Shown here: positions 47,887-58,215 of the stretch, piece after piece
Layout: the number at the start of each line of letters is the position of its first letter
Position numbering within the stretch: the stretch's first letter is position 1
Source: Candidatus Roseilinea sp.
Lineage (GTDB): Bacteria; Chloroflexota; Anaerolineae; J036; Brachytrichaceae
NCBI GenBank assembly: GCA_026003755.1
Contig: BPHV01000001.1
Location: 1,028,393-1,092,392, forward strand
Direction of reading: 5' to 3'
DNA: 64,000 nucleotides
Translations under genes and position numbers: made by a program
The notes under the pieces: model-generated
Told to the model about the DNA's origin: nothing
Database searches by the model: none
Seen by the model: only the letters and a program-made list of their open reading frames with translations

Positions 47887-50800
47887 TCACGTCTGTTGAA
47901 AGTCCGAGAACTCGTTGATGGCCTCAATTTCGGCGACGCGATCCTTGGGCAGCACGCGCCGGAACGACAGGGACGCTTCTTCCCAATTGGTCAACAGTTC
48001 GCGGGCGCGCGGGCTATTGGTCAGCTCGTAGTGCCGGCGCAGCAGACTCTTCACCAGCTTCTTCATGCCGGGGTGGGTCAGACGATCCACATCCACCAGC
48101 TCGGTATTACAACGGTTGACGAAGGTGCCGTCGGGATCGTAGACGAAGGCCATGCCGCCGGTCATGCCGGCGGCGAAGTTTCGACCGGTCGCCCCCAGCA
48201 CCACAACGACCCCGGCGGTCATGTATTCGCAGGCGTGCTCGCCCACGCCCTCCACCACGCCGCACGCGCCACTGTTGCGCACTGCGAAGCGCTCGCCAGC
48301 GCGTCCGGCGGCGAACAGCGCGCCGCCCGTCGCGCCATAGAGCGCCGTGTTCCCCAAGATATGGTTATCCGCCCAGACGTAGGTCACTTCGGGGAAGGGA
48401 CGAATCGAGATTTCGCCGCCGCGCATGCCCTTGCCGACGTAGTCGTTGGCTGCGCCGACTAAATGCAGGCGCATGCCGTTGGTGGTGAATGCGCCGAAGC
48501 TTTGGCCGGCATAGCCACGGAAGCTGATCTCGATGGTGCCGGGCGGCAGGCCGCCATCGTAGTACTTCTTGGTGATTTCGCCGCTCAACCGCGCGCCGAT
48601 GCTGCGATCCTGATTGCGGATGGTGTAATGCAGCTTGATCGGCCACTGCTGGTCAATGGCGGTGCGCGCGTCCTGCACGATCATCTCGTTGAGCGCATTG
48701 CGCGGATATTTCGGCGCCGGCTCGCTGTGGCGCAGCGGGCGATCCCTCGGCGGCACAACGTTCAGGCTGCGCAGGGTGAGCATCTCCTCGCGGTGGCGCA
48801 CCGGCAGCGCTTCGTGCAATGAGGGAGAGCGCTTAGCGATCAGATCGGAGCGGCCGATGATCTCGTCGAGCGCGCGATAGCCCATCTGCGCCAGACGCTC
48901 GCGCACGTCCTGCGCGACATACAGCAGATACGCCATGACGTGCTCCGGCTTGCCCTCAAACTTGAGGCGCAACTCCGGCTTCTGGGTCGCCACGCCCGTC
49001 GGACAGGTATTCAGGTGACACACTCGCGCCATGATGCAGCCTTCGGCGATGAGCGCGGCGGTGCCAAACGAATACTCGTCGGCGCCCAGCAACGCCGCGA
49101 TAATCACGTCGCGCCCGGTGCGCAGGCCGCCGTCGGCGCGCAGGCGCACGCGGCTGCGCAGGTTATTCTCCAGCAGCGTCTGCTGCGTCTCGGCCAAACC
49201 GATCTCCCAGGGCATCCCGGCGTTCTTGATCGAACTCAGCGGCGACGCGCCGGTGCCCCCGCTATGGCCGCTGATCAGCACAATATCGGCCATCGCTTTG
49301 ACGACGCCAGCCGCGATGGTGCCCACGCCGGCTTGCGCCACCAGCTTCACGCTCACTTTGGCGTCCGGGTTGATCTGCTTCAGGTCGTAGATGAGCTGCG
49401 CCAGGTCCTCAATCGAGTAAATGTCGTGATGGGGGGGCGGCGAGATCAACGCCACGCCGGGCACGGTGTGACGCACGCGGGCGATCAGCTCGGTCACCTT
49501 GTGGCCAGGGATCTGGCCACCCTCGCCGGGCTTACTGCCCTGCGCCATTTTGATCTGCAACTCAGCCGCGCTCAGCAGATAGGCCGGCGTCACGCCAAAG
49601 CGGCCGGACGCCACCTGCTTGATGCCGCTGTTGCCCTCCTCCATGAAGCGCCGCGCTTCTTCGCCGCCCTCGCCACTGTTGCTGAGACCGCCCAGCCGCA
49701 TCATGGCAATCGCCAGCGTCTCGTGCGCCTCCGGCGAGAGCGCACCGAGGGACATCGCGGCTGTGCTGAAGCGCGCCAGGATGCTGCTGAGCGGCTCGAC
49801 TTCGTCAATCGGAATCGGCGCGCGATCGGAGCGAATCGCCATCAAATCGCGCGGCTCGATCGGCTGATCGTTCGGCTCGAATAGGTTGGCGAATTCCTTG
49901 TAAAGCGCGTAACCTTGCTGAAAGTTCCCATTGAGCGCGAAGGTCTTGACTTTGGCGCGCGCAATGCCGGTGACCTGCTCAGTCTCGCCGGTGTAGTCGA
50001 AGATGTTGCCCAGGCGCACTGCTTTCTGAAGGGCGTGCACCGCCTTCTGCGAGTAACCATGCGGCTCGCCACCGGCGCGTTCCTTATAGAAGCCGGGATG
50101 ATCCAGTTTCAATTGAGAATTGTGAATTGAGAATTCGGAATTAGCATTTGCAGGCGCGCTTCCATTCTCAATTCGCCGGTAGGCGTTGGCGTGCCACTGC
50201 AGCACGACCTGCTCGATCTCGCCGAAGCCAATGCCACCGATGCGCGATGGCGTGCCGGTAAAGCATTCTTCGATCAGCTCGGGCGCCAGGCCGACTGCTT
50301 CAAAGATCTGCGCGCCGGTGTAGGCATCCACGCTCGCGATGCCCATCTTGGACATGACTTTCAGGATGCCCTTTTCGACGGCCTTGATGTAGCGCTTGAC
50401 CACCTCGCTTTCGCTCAACGACTTATCGCGCACCCGGCCGCGTTGCACCGCTTCGCGCGCCGTATCCAGCGCTAAGTAGGGGTTGATCGCGCTGGCGCCG
50501 TAGCCGAGCAGCACCGCGAAGTGATGCACTTCGCGCGCCTCCCCGCTCTCCACGACTAGGCTGGCCCGGCTGCGCAGCCCCCTGCGCATGAGGTGGTGGT
50601 GCACTGCGCCTACGGCCAACAAAGCCGGGATAACGGCGCGCTGGGGGCCGGTCTTCTTATCACTCAGGATCAGGATGCTGGCGCCAAACTGGACGGCGCG
50701 TTCGGCGTCGTCGCATAGCTTGCGCACCGCACGCTCCAGCGCACACTCCCGACTCCCCAATTCCGCGTCAAGAGCGAGAACAGAGGGGGCGAGCGTCGGC

Positions 50801-52638
50801 ACAGGAAAGGTCGCATCCAGCACAACTGACTGGAAGGCGGGGTCGTCCAGGTTCTGCAGCGCTTTGAGCTCTTCGTTGGAAAGCACCGGGCTGTTCAACC
50901 GAACGAGGTGAGCCAGCTCTTCGGTCTCGGCCAGCAGGTTGCCGCGCCGGCCGAGCAGCACGCGCAGGCTCATCACCTGGTCCTCGCGCAAGTGATCAAT
51001 CGGCGGGTTAGTCACCTCGGCAAAGCGCTGCTTGAAGTAGTTGAACAGCGGACGCGGCTTGGGCGAGAGCACCGCGTGCGGTGTGTCATCGCCCATCGAG
51101 CCAACCGGCTCGGTGCCGTCCTCGAACATGGTCTTGATCACCAACGTCAGCTCTTCGCTGGTCCAACCGAACTGCGCTTGTTTGACGAGCAGGGCGTCGG
51201 AGTTGACCGCGGGCTGTTCGATCACAATCTGCGCCACCTCCTCCAGGCGTACGCGCTGGCGCGAAGCCCATTCGCGGTACGGCTTTCGCGAGGCAAGCCC
51301 CTTGAGGATTTCGTCGTTGGTGAACAACCGGCGCGCTTGTAAATCGGCGCAGATCATTTGGCCGGGGCCCAGTTTGCCGTTGACGAGGATGCGCTCCGGC
51401 TCCACGTCCAGCGCGCCGATTTCGCTGCCGGCGTAGACCAGCCCATCCTTGGTCTGCAAGTAGCGCGCCGGGCGCAGGCCGTTGCGATCGAGCGCCAGAC
51501 CAATCAACGTCCCATCGCTAAAGACGATGGAGGCCGGGCCATCCCACGGCTCCATGAGCGCGGCATGGTAGCGGAAGAAACCCTTCACCGCCGGCGAGAG
51601 GTCGGGATCCTTCTCCCACGCCTGCGGAATGCACATCTTGACCGCGTGGCGAATGTCTCGCCCGCCCAGGGTGAGCAACTCGATCACGTTATCCAGCCGG
51701 CCGGTGTCGCTGCTGGTCACGTCCACGATCGGTTTGAGGTGCTCAATCTCGCTGCCCCAGATCGGCGAGTTCAGCTCCGGCTCGCGCGCGCGCATCCAGT
51801 TCTGATTGCCTTCCACGGTGTTGATCTCGCCGTTGTGGCACAGGAAGCGGAACGGCTGCGCCTTCTCCCAACTGGGAAAGGTGTTGGTCGAGTAGCGTTG
51901 GTGAAAGATCACGTGCGAGACCTTGAAGTCGGGATCGTTGAGGTCAATGTAGAAGCGGCGCAGTTGCGTGGCCGAAACGAGCGCTTTGTACACCAGCGTC
52001 CGGCACGAGAACGAACAGACGTAGAAACCCTCGATGCCGGCAGCCTTGACGGCGTTTTCGATGCGGCGCCGCACCAGGTAGAGCTGTTGATCGAACTCAA
52101 GTTCGGTGCGGAAGCCATAAGGGCGCTCAACGATGACTTGTTGGATGTCGGGCAGCATCTCCAACGCGCGCTTGCCCAGCACGTTGGGTTCGTGCATCAC
52201 GGTGCGCCACATCAGCACCTGAAGCTCGCGCCGCTCCAGCTCCGCCGCGATGATTTCTCTCGTGCGCGCGTTGGCGCTTGCATCGCGCGGCAGGAACATC
52301 ATGCCCACGGCCACGTCGCCGGGGCGATGCGCCTGCTGGCCGACGCGCTCCAGTTCGCGATTGATGAGCGTGCTGGGAAGTGAGCACAGCACACCGGCGC
52401 CGTCGCCGCTCTTACCGTCGGCGTCCAGCGCGCCGCGATGCGCCAAGCGCTCCAGACACTTCAATCCGTCATCCAGAATCTTGTGAGTCGGGCGGCCGGA
52501 GAGATCGGCCAGGAAGCCAATGCCGCACGCGTCGTGCTCGAAGCGCGCATCGTAAAGCGGCGCAAGCGCTCCCTGACGGTTGCCCCCCATCACGCGTGGG
52601 TGCCTACACGGCGTACACTGATCACCCTGATTGTCCAT
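47887..52638 (-). CDS. gltB: Glutamate synthase large subunit
   Basis: GltB makes glutamate from glutamine and 2-oxoglutarate. The 1583-residue protein has the class II glutaminase domain with the catalytic Cys in FEHDACGIGF (near residue 38, exposed after propeptide removal), the central domain, the FMN domain (SAAELQIKMAQGSKPGEGGQ, SGHSGGTGASPLSS), the Fe-S cysteines in ARVCHLNTCPTGVATQ and the C-terminal GXGXG domain (MTGGMAFVYDPDG). An in-frame AT-rich insert encoding SEFSIHNSQLK lies near 50110-50145. No gltD is adjacent. The start has GAGGG upstream. Confidence 0.95.
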   Translation of the reverse strand: MDNQGDQCTPCRHPRVMGGNRQGALAPLYDARFEHDACGIGFLADLSGRPTHKILDDGLKCLERLAHRGALDADGKSGDGAGVLCSLPSTLINRELERVGQQAHRPGDVAVGMMFLPRDASANARTREIIAAELERRELQVLMWRTVMHEPNVLGKRALEMLPDIQQVIVERPYGFRTELEFDQQLYLVRRRIENAVKAAGIEGFYVCSFSCRTLVYKALVSATQLRRFYIDLNDPDFKVSHVIFHQRYSTNTFPSWEKAQPFRFLCHNGEINTVEGNQNWMRAREPELNSPIWGSEIEHLKPIVDVTSSDTGRLDNVIELLTLGGRDIRHAVKMCIPQAWEKDPDLSPAVKGFFRYHAALMEPWDGPASIVFSDGTLIGLALDRNGLRPARYLQTKDGLVYAGSEIGALDVEPERILVNGKLGPGQMICADLQARRLFTNDEILKGLASRKPYREWASRQRVRLEEVAQIVIEQPAVNSDALLVKQAQFGWTSEELTLVIKTMFEDGTEPVGSMGDDTPHAVLSPKPRPLFNYFKQRFAEVTNPPIDHLREDQVMSLRVLLGRRGNLLAETEELAHLVRLNSPVLSNEELKALQNLDDPAFQSVVLDATFPVPTLAPSVLALDAELGSRECALERAVRKLCDDAERAVQFGASILILSDKKTGPQRAVIPALLAVGAVHHHLMRRGLRSRASLVVESGEAREVHHFAVLLGYGASAINPYLALDTAREAVQRGRVRDKSLSESEVVKRYIKAVEKGILKVMSKMGIASVDAYTGAQIFEAVGLAPELIEECFTGTPSRIGGIGFGEIEQVVLQWHANAYRRIENGSAPANANSEFSIHNSQLKLDHPGFYKERAGGEPHGYSQKAVHALQKAVRLGNIFDYTGETEQVTGIARAKVKTFALNGNFQQGYALYKEFANLFEPNDQPIEPRDLMAIRSDRAPIPIDEVEPLSSILARFSTAAMSLGALSPEAHETLAIAMMRLGGLSNSGEGGEEARRFMEEGNSGIKQVASGRFGVTPAYLLSAAELQIKMAQGSKPGEGGQIPGHKVTELIARVRHTVPGVALISPPPHHDIYSIEDLAQLIYDLKQINPDAKVSVKLVAQAGVGTIAAGVVKAMADIVLISGHSGGTGASPLSSIKNAGMPWEIGLAETQQTLLENNLRSRVRLRADGGLRTGRDVIIAALLGADEYSFGTAALIAEGCIMARVCHLNTCPTGVATQKPELRLKFEGKPEHVMAYLLYVAQDVRERLAQMGYRALDEIIGRSDLIAKRSPSLHEALPVRHREEMLTLRSLNVVPPRDRPLRHSEPAPKYPRNALNEMIVQDARTAIDQQWPIKLHYTIRNQDRSIGARLSGEITKKYYDGGLPPGTIEISFRGYAGQSFGAFTTNGMRLHLVGAANDYVGKGMRGGEISIRPFPEVTYVWADNHILGNTALYGATGGALFAAGRAGERFAVRNSGACGVVEGVGEHACEYMTAGVVVVLGATGRNFAAGMTGGMAFVYDPDGTFVNRCNTELVDVDRLTHPGMKKLVKSLLRRHYELTNSPRARELLTNWEEASLSFRRVLPKDRVAEIEAINEFSDFQQT

Positions 52639-52659
52639 CCTAGTTCCCTCTGAGATAGC

Positions 52660-52684
52660 AAAAAGAGCGACGTTCGCGCCGCTC
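52660..52684 (-). terminator. Intrinsic terminator in the gltB leader (attenuator)
   Basis: On the minus strand an 8-bp stem (52684-52677 with 52672-52665, one G-T pair) with a CGAA loop is followed by TTTTT (52664-52660). It lies 22 bases before the gltB ATG and downstream of the gltB promoter, so it should be conditional. Confidence 0.7.
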
Positions 52685-52866
52685 CCTTGCTTGTGTCACA
52701 CATTGACACGATGTGAAGTCTGCGGTGCTAACGGTTCGGCCATATCCCAGTTAGCCAAACTGTGGATGACGCACGCAAGTCGCGAACATGCGAAACAGCC
52801 GTCACCCGCATTCGGTGAGCGACAGCCCTGATGAACCGCTTCGTGGCGTTCATACACTAAGTGCTT
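52685..52866 (-). promoter_or_regulatory. Structured 5' leader of gltB, class not recognised
   Basis: About 180 bases lie between the expected transcription start and the terminator hairpin. On the minus strand small hairpins can be drawn: TGAAC/GGTTCA, TCACC/GGGTGA, CAGTT/AACTG and GTGTCA/TGACAC. This layout followed by a terminator suggests an attenuator or riboswitch. No match to T-box or glutamine-riboswitch consensus was convincing, and no leader peptide is evident. Confidence 0.45.
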
Positions 52867-52872
52867 TATAAA

Positions 52873-52900
52873 AGCATACGCGATAACCCCGCGTTGTCAA
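52873..52900 (-). promoter_or_regulatory. Sigma-A-type promoter of gltB
   Basis: On the minus strand TTGACA (52900-52895) and TATGCT (52878-52873) are 16 bases apart. The IS element begins 16 bases upstream of the -35 box, so the core promoter is intact but its upstream region is replaced. Confidence 0.65.
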
Positions 52901-52916
52901 GAGACTGCGCTCGCTC

Positions 52917-54498
52917 GGGTCTATTTCAGTTTGGGGGCGAAGAATAGGCAGCAGACCACATCGCGTCAAAGGCGTGACCCATGACGGCCGCCCGAATCGG
53001 GAGCAGACGCTCGATGCCGGGACGGCTCCAGCGCATCCCGCTACCGGCGAAGCGATGACGGAATTGCTTGCAGGCGCTCTCGACCACGCCGCTGCCGATC
53101 GGCCAGCCATCTTCGCGCAGGCTCTGGTATTGCATGCGTCGCCGGTTGTCCCCGAAGTAGCCCGCTTCACGCCGTAGCATCTCGGCGTGCTGGGGATGGG
53201 TATGGGCGGCCTGACGGAGTCGAGCCGCAATCCGGTCGGCATGGCCCTGGAACAAGAGGGTTTCGTGGGCACGATACCAAGCCTGGGCCGCCGGGCTGCC
53301 TGCTGCGTGCAGGCCGTGAGCAACCTGCCACAGATGCTGGCTGGCGTGATACCAGTCCACGGCTTGTCGGCTGTCGTAGAAGTGCTCGCTGACCAGATTC
53401 CAAATCCACGCGGCGCCATCGCCCAAGGCGATGGTGTCACGTGCCTGCGTCCAGCCGCGACGTTGGGCGGCCGTCCACAACACCTGGCCGAACCGTTCCG
53501 GCCCGCCCAGATGGGCGACGTAGCTGGCGCGGACGGCGTGGGCCGTGTCAACCCACTCCTCGCTCTGGCGATCCCAAGTCGGCTGTAGCACGACATCGAA
53601 CACGCACCCCACCTTGAGTTCCTTCCAGCCTTCGCCACGCACATGAACCGTTGCTCCGTCCAGGGCGACACCCATCTTGCCCGGCACGGTCGCCGCCTCG
53701 GCGGTGCGCCCGCCGCCGTCCGCCAGGGCGCGTTGTGTGGCTTCTACCCCCCGAAAGCGCTCTCCCCATACCGCCACCCGCCGCCACACACTGCTGTCGG
53801 ACATGACCAGCCCGCCCACCTGTCCCAGGATGCGCTCCGCTTCCTCAAACGTCACCAGCCCGCTCAGCCACACCGCCTGCTTGGCCACCTGTTCGCTCCA
53901 GTGCTTGTCCCACACCGCCAGCTGCCGATCGAGGGGGGAAAAGCCCGACGCGGCAGGCTTCACAGTAGTAGTATCCTCGCTGCACGGACAGGCTGCCCAC
54001 GCGGCTCTCGACCGTGTTCCGCTTGCGGCCTTTGGAGTGCATCTCCCGCCCGCACTGCGGACAGACCGGCCCCGGCACCGGGCGGCTCGCCTCTTGCGCC
54101 TCGATCACGGTGACCGCCATCGCCTCGCTCATCCGCTTGCGCAGCTTCAGGATCACCTCCTCGATCTGCGTCAGCGTCGGCTGGCCGGCCTGTTCATTCC
54201 AGTCCAGCAATTCATCGATCACGGCCTCCGCTTCTCGCATCAGCACCGCTTTCATCTCGCCTCGCCGTGGCGAAGACGCTGACTTGCGCTGTGTCGTCGC
54301 CCTGGTCTCTTTCATGGCACACCTCCCGGATATAACTGTCCTCGCATTATGCCCGCAGCGGCCTGCGGCTTGTCGTCCCTCGCTGAGATGCCGGTCTGTC
54401 AATCCACGACGACGTCCGTGATCTTCGGATGTTCACGCGGGCGAGGTCAATCTGCGCGCTTTTTGAGTGCGCTCCTGCCCCAAAACTGAAATGCACCC
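52917..54498 (-). mobile_element. Complete ISKra4-family insertion sequence (1582 bp)
   Basis: Terminal inverted repeats of about 22 bp are seen: GGGTCTATTTCAGTTTGGGGGC at 52917-52938, and its imperfect complement GCCCCAAAACTGAAATGCACCC at 54477-54498. A 9-bp direct repeat CGCTCGCTC flanks it (52908-52916 and 54499-54507), although the right side is part of a short CGCT tandem. One transposase in two overlapping frames fills it. Confidence 0.85.
52926..54315 (-). CDS. ISKra4-family transposase, two frames joined at a T4C6 run
   Basis: The first frame (54315 to about 53945) starts MKETRATTQRK after GGAGGTG and contains the zinc-finger-like CPQCGREMHSKGRKRNTV and YYYCEACRVGLFP. The second frame (about 53955-52926) continues with LDRQLAVWDKHWSEQVAKQA, GVALDGATVHVRGEGWKELK, GDGAAWIWNL, DWYHASQHLW and PIGSGVVESACKQFRHRFAG, the DDE-type core of ISKra4 proteins. 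The join is at TTTTCCCCCC, where a +1 slip (or a lost C) restores one protein of about 460 residues. Programmed frameshifting is possible. Confidence 0.85.
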
Positions 54499-54507
54499 CG
54501 CTCGCTC

Positions 54508-54941
54508 GCTCGCTCGTGCGCTCAATGGCGTCCGTCCATGCGTCGTGGGCAAGTTGCTCAGGTCGGGACAAGCAGCAGGCCCGCGCGCTGCCCTAGCGCC
54601 GGAACGTGGCGCGCCGCAGAAGGGGCGTTGTGGGGGAGCCGGTGAGGCTCGCGGTCAACCGCAGCAGTTGAAGTTGCACTTGCGCCTTGCGCGCGCGGCT
54701 ACAACCCACTGAGGCATCTCAGGGCGTCGCTTGCAAGGACGAGATTACGCCCGCCGTGTGACAGTCACCGCGCTCAAGGCTCTAAGCGCCAATATCCCAC
54801 ACGATATCCCACACGCGATGTGGGATAACCCTCTGCGTCGCACCGACGCGCCGGAGCGAAGGGCGAGCGTGTCCCCTTGCGCGGAATCGGCCCGGCGCCC
54901 ATGGCTATCGCCGGCCGCCGAGCCGGAGCCACAACGTGCGA
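54508..54941. other. Gene-free region between the IS and the CrtA-like gene
   Basis: No convincing gene is seen. A short CGCT tandem follows the IS. The dyad TATCCCACA-CGCGA-TGTGGGATA (54805-54827) with an extra TATCCCACAC at 54794-54803 is the only ordered signal; it has no T-run. It could be the 3' end of the CrtA-like transcript or an operator. Confidence 0.4.
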
Positions 54942-55643
54942 TCATCCGGCATCACGCGATCGCGCGAGCGGCTCGTCACCGCGCCAAGTTCCCTCGGCCG
55001 AGAGCGGTTTGAAGCGCGCGAAGAGGTCTTCGGCGTACCAAGATTCGTTGCGCGCGCACCGGATCACTTCGGCATGCGCTGGCTGGCGATAGGCAAACGC
55101 GCGCATGTCGGCATCCGAACGCCACAGGCTGAAGGTCGCCTGGCGCGCCACCGGCGCCTCGCCGATGCCGACGGACAGCACCAGGCCGGGCACGCCGACG
55201 AGCGCTCGGTCCATACCGGGCACGTGCGACCAGAACGCGGCCAAACGGCGCCATCGGATGGTGGCGCGCGTCAGCACGCAGAGCGGCCCCCCATCCGCTG
55301 AGGCAACCGGTCGAAAGGGGTTGATGCCTGACCAAGCGCCGCGCGACTGAATCGCGACCATGCGCATAGTCCACACTTCGTCGGCGTGGCTGCGAAAGCG
55401 ACGCATCACCGGCGCGCCGTCGAAGAACGCATCCGCGTATTCAGGCGATGCCCACACCGCCAGCAAGCCATAGGCGCCGAGGTCGGGGCGCAGGCTAAAG
55501 CCCTCACCGACGCCGAGCAGCTTCCAAAAACGCAAGCCGGGGATGCGGCGCAACGCCGGACGCGCGAACGCCATCTGGGTCATCATCCAAATGCGCGCCG
55601 CGCCGGTGAACCGCATTAGGGTGAGCGATGTGAGCGAACACAT
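54942..55643 (-). CDS. CrtA-like (spheroidene monooxygenase family) protein
   Basis: The 233-residue protein shows the family pattern: FARPALRRIPGLRFWKLLGV, GEGFSLRPDLGAYGLLAVWA, WSGINPFRP, VLTRATIRWRRLAAFWSHVP and the C-terminal TFSLWRSDADMRAFAYR, HAEVIRCARNESWYAEDLFA and RFKPLSAEGTW. CrtA proteins are haem oxygenases that add keto groups to carotenoids. No other carotenoid gene is nearby, so the substrate is open. The start at 55643 gives the usual length. Confidence 0.8.
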   Translation of the reverse strand: MCSLTSLTLMRFTGAARIWMMTQMAFARPALRRIPGLRFWKLLGVGEGFSLRPDLGAYGLLAVWASPEYADAFFDGAPVMRRFRSHADEVWTMRMVAIQSRGAWSGINPFRPVASADGGPLCVLTRATIRWRRLAAFWSHVPGMDRALVGVPGLVLSVGIGEAPVARQATFSLWRSDADMRAFAYRQPAHAEVIRCARNESWYAEDLFARFKPLSAEGTWRGDEPLARSRDAG

Positions 55644-55647
55644 CGTG

Positions 55648-55653
55648 TAAAAT
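55648..55653 (+). promoter_or_regulatory. -10 box of tRNA-Ser
   Basis: TAAAAT lies 11 bases before the tRNA-Ser gene. A clear -35 box was not found. Confidence 0.4.
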
Positions 55654-55664
55654 TATCTCCCCAC

Positions 55665-55751
55665 GGAGAGGTAGCATAGCCCGGTCTAATGCGCGCGCCT
55701 GGAGAGCGCGTGGGCCGAAAGGCCTCGCAGGTTCAAATCCTGTCCTCTCCG
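55665..55751 (+). tRNA. tRNA-Ser(GGA)
   Basis: The acceptor stem GGAGAGG pairs with CCTCTCC (55665-55671 with 55744-55750), with discriminator G at 55751. The anticodon stem CGCGC/GCGCG holds loop CTGGAGA, anticodon GGA. A long variable arm (GGGCCGAAAGGCC) confirms a class II serine tRNA. Length is 87 nt. Confidence 0.95.
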
Positions 55752-55763
55752 CTGGAAAAGCGA

Positions 55764-55798
55764 AACCAGGCTTCTGGCGAAGCCTGGTTCTTGTTTTT
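55764..55798 (+). terminator. Intrinsic terminator after tRNA-Ser
   Basis: An 11-bp stem AACCAGGCTTC/GAAGCCTGGTT with loop TGGC is followed by CTTGTTTTT. groL converges on it from the other side. Confidence 0.88.
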
Positions 55799-55814
55799 AA
55801 CCTGGTTCTCGCGC

Positions 55815-57461
<1,647 letters not shown>

Positions 57462-57538
57462 CTAAATCAGTTGGTGATTCAGTAATCGGTAAGGGGTAAC
57501 CGGCGCATCACGGACGACGGCCGATTACAGCCTACGAA

Positions 57539-57862
57539 TTACTCCACAACTGCGAGGATGTCGTTCTCCTTGAGGATGAGGTATTTCTTGCCTTCGATCT
57601 TGATCTCGGTGCCGGCGTACTTCGCGTAGAGCACCTGATCACCTACCTTAACGTCCATGGGGACCAGCTTGCCGTCATCGTCCTTGCGGCCAGGGCCGGC
57701 AGCCAGCACAACGCCTTTCTGGGGCTTCTCCTTGGCCGTCTCCGGCAGCACCAGCTTGCCGCCGGCAAACGTCACCTCTTCTTCCTCCATCGGCTCAACC
57801 ACGACGCGGTCAGCCAAAGGGCGAATGTTGAGTTTTGTCATAACTGAATCTTTCTTCGCCAT
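57539..57862 (-). CDS. groES: Co-chaperonin GroES
   Basis: The 107-residue lid protein contains [20 protein letters not shown], the mobile loop region [19 protein letters not shown] and [20 protein letters not shown]. The start [12 protein letters not shown] at 57862 has GGAGGG nine bases upstream; this adds seven residues before the common MTKLNIRPL start. Confidence 0.96.
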   Translation of the reverse strand: MAKKDSVMTKLNIRPLADRVVVEPMEEEEVTFAGGKLVLPETAKEKPQKGVVLAAGPGRKDDDGKLVPMDVKVGDQVLYAKYAGTEIKIEGKKYLILKENDILAVVE

Positions 57863-57933
57863 TGCTTTCCCTCCTGGAAATTTGCTTGACTGGTTAGCAG
57901 TCTGCTACGAGAGTGTTAGATGAGCGTCAGTTT

Positions 57934-57960
57934 TTAGCACTCAAGCCTGAGTAGTGCTAA
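57934..57960 (-). promoter_or_regulatory. CIRCE operator (HrcA binding site) of groESL
   Basis: TTAGCACTC-N9-TAGTGCTAA matches the consensus TTAGCACTC-N9-GAGTGCTAA with one mismatch. It lies between the promoter and groES, as expected for repression by HrcA and release on heat shock. hrcA is not in the window. Confidence 0.92.
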
Positions 57961-57971
57961 CGCCGAAGCCA

Positions 57972-58001
57972 ATGTTAGCACACTCAGGGTGAGAGTGTCA
58001 A
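57972..58001 (-). promoter_or_regulatory. Sigma-A-type promoter of groESL
   Basis: On the minus strand TTGACA (58001-57996) and TAACAT (57977-57972) are 18 bases apart. The CIRCE element begins 11 bases downstream and covers the likely transcription start. Confidence 0.7.
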
Positions 58002-58215
58002 GGGCTGCTGGGGCGGGGGCAGGGGCCGCAACGCCGCCACAGGGACGGCGCGCGATGCTGAGGCGGTTTGGCATCGCTTCGTGCAGCGAGACCTGCGCCG
58101 GCAGCCACTAGGAGTAGAAGCGAGCCGCCCTCGCCGCGCGCCGCGCCGGACAATTGGCCGACCGAAACGCGCGCTATTCATCCTCTTATCCTGCGCTTCT
58201 ATCATCTAGCTGCCC

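Noticed and set aside
52685-52866. T-box or glutamine riboswitch upstream of gltB
   Set aside because: A TAGCACCGCAG segment vaguely recalls the T-box antiterminator, but the TGGN tRNA-pairing bulge and specifier region are not visible, and the glutamine-riboswitch core is absent.
54794-54827. Terminator of the CrtA-like gene
   Set aside because: The dyad is more than 100 bases after the stop codon and has no T-run; it is noted only as an ordered sequence.
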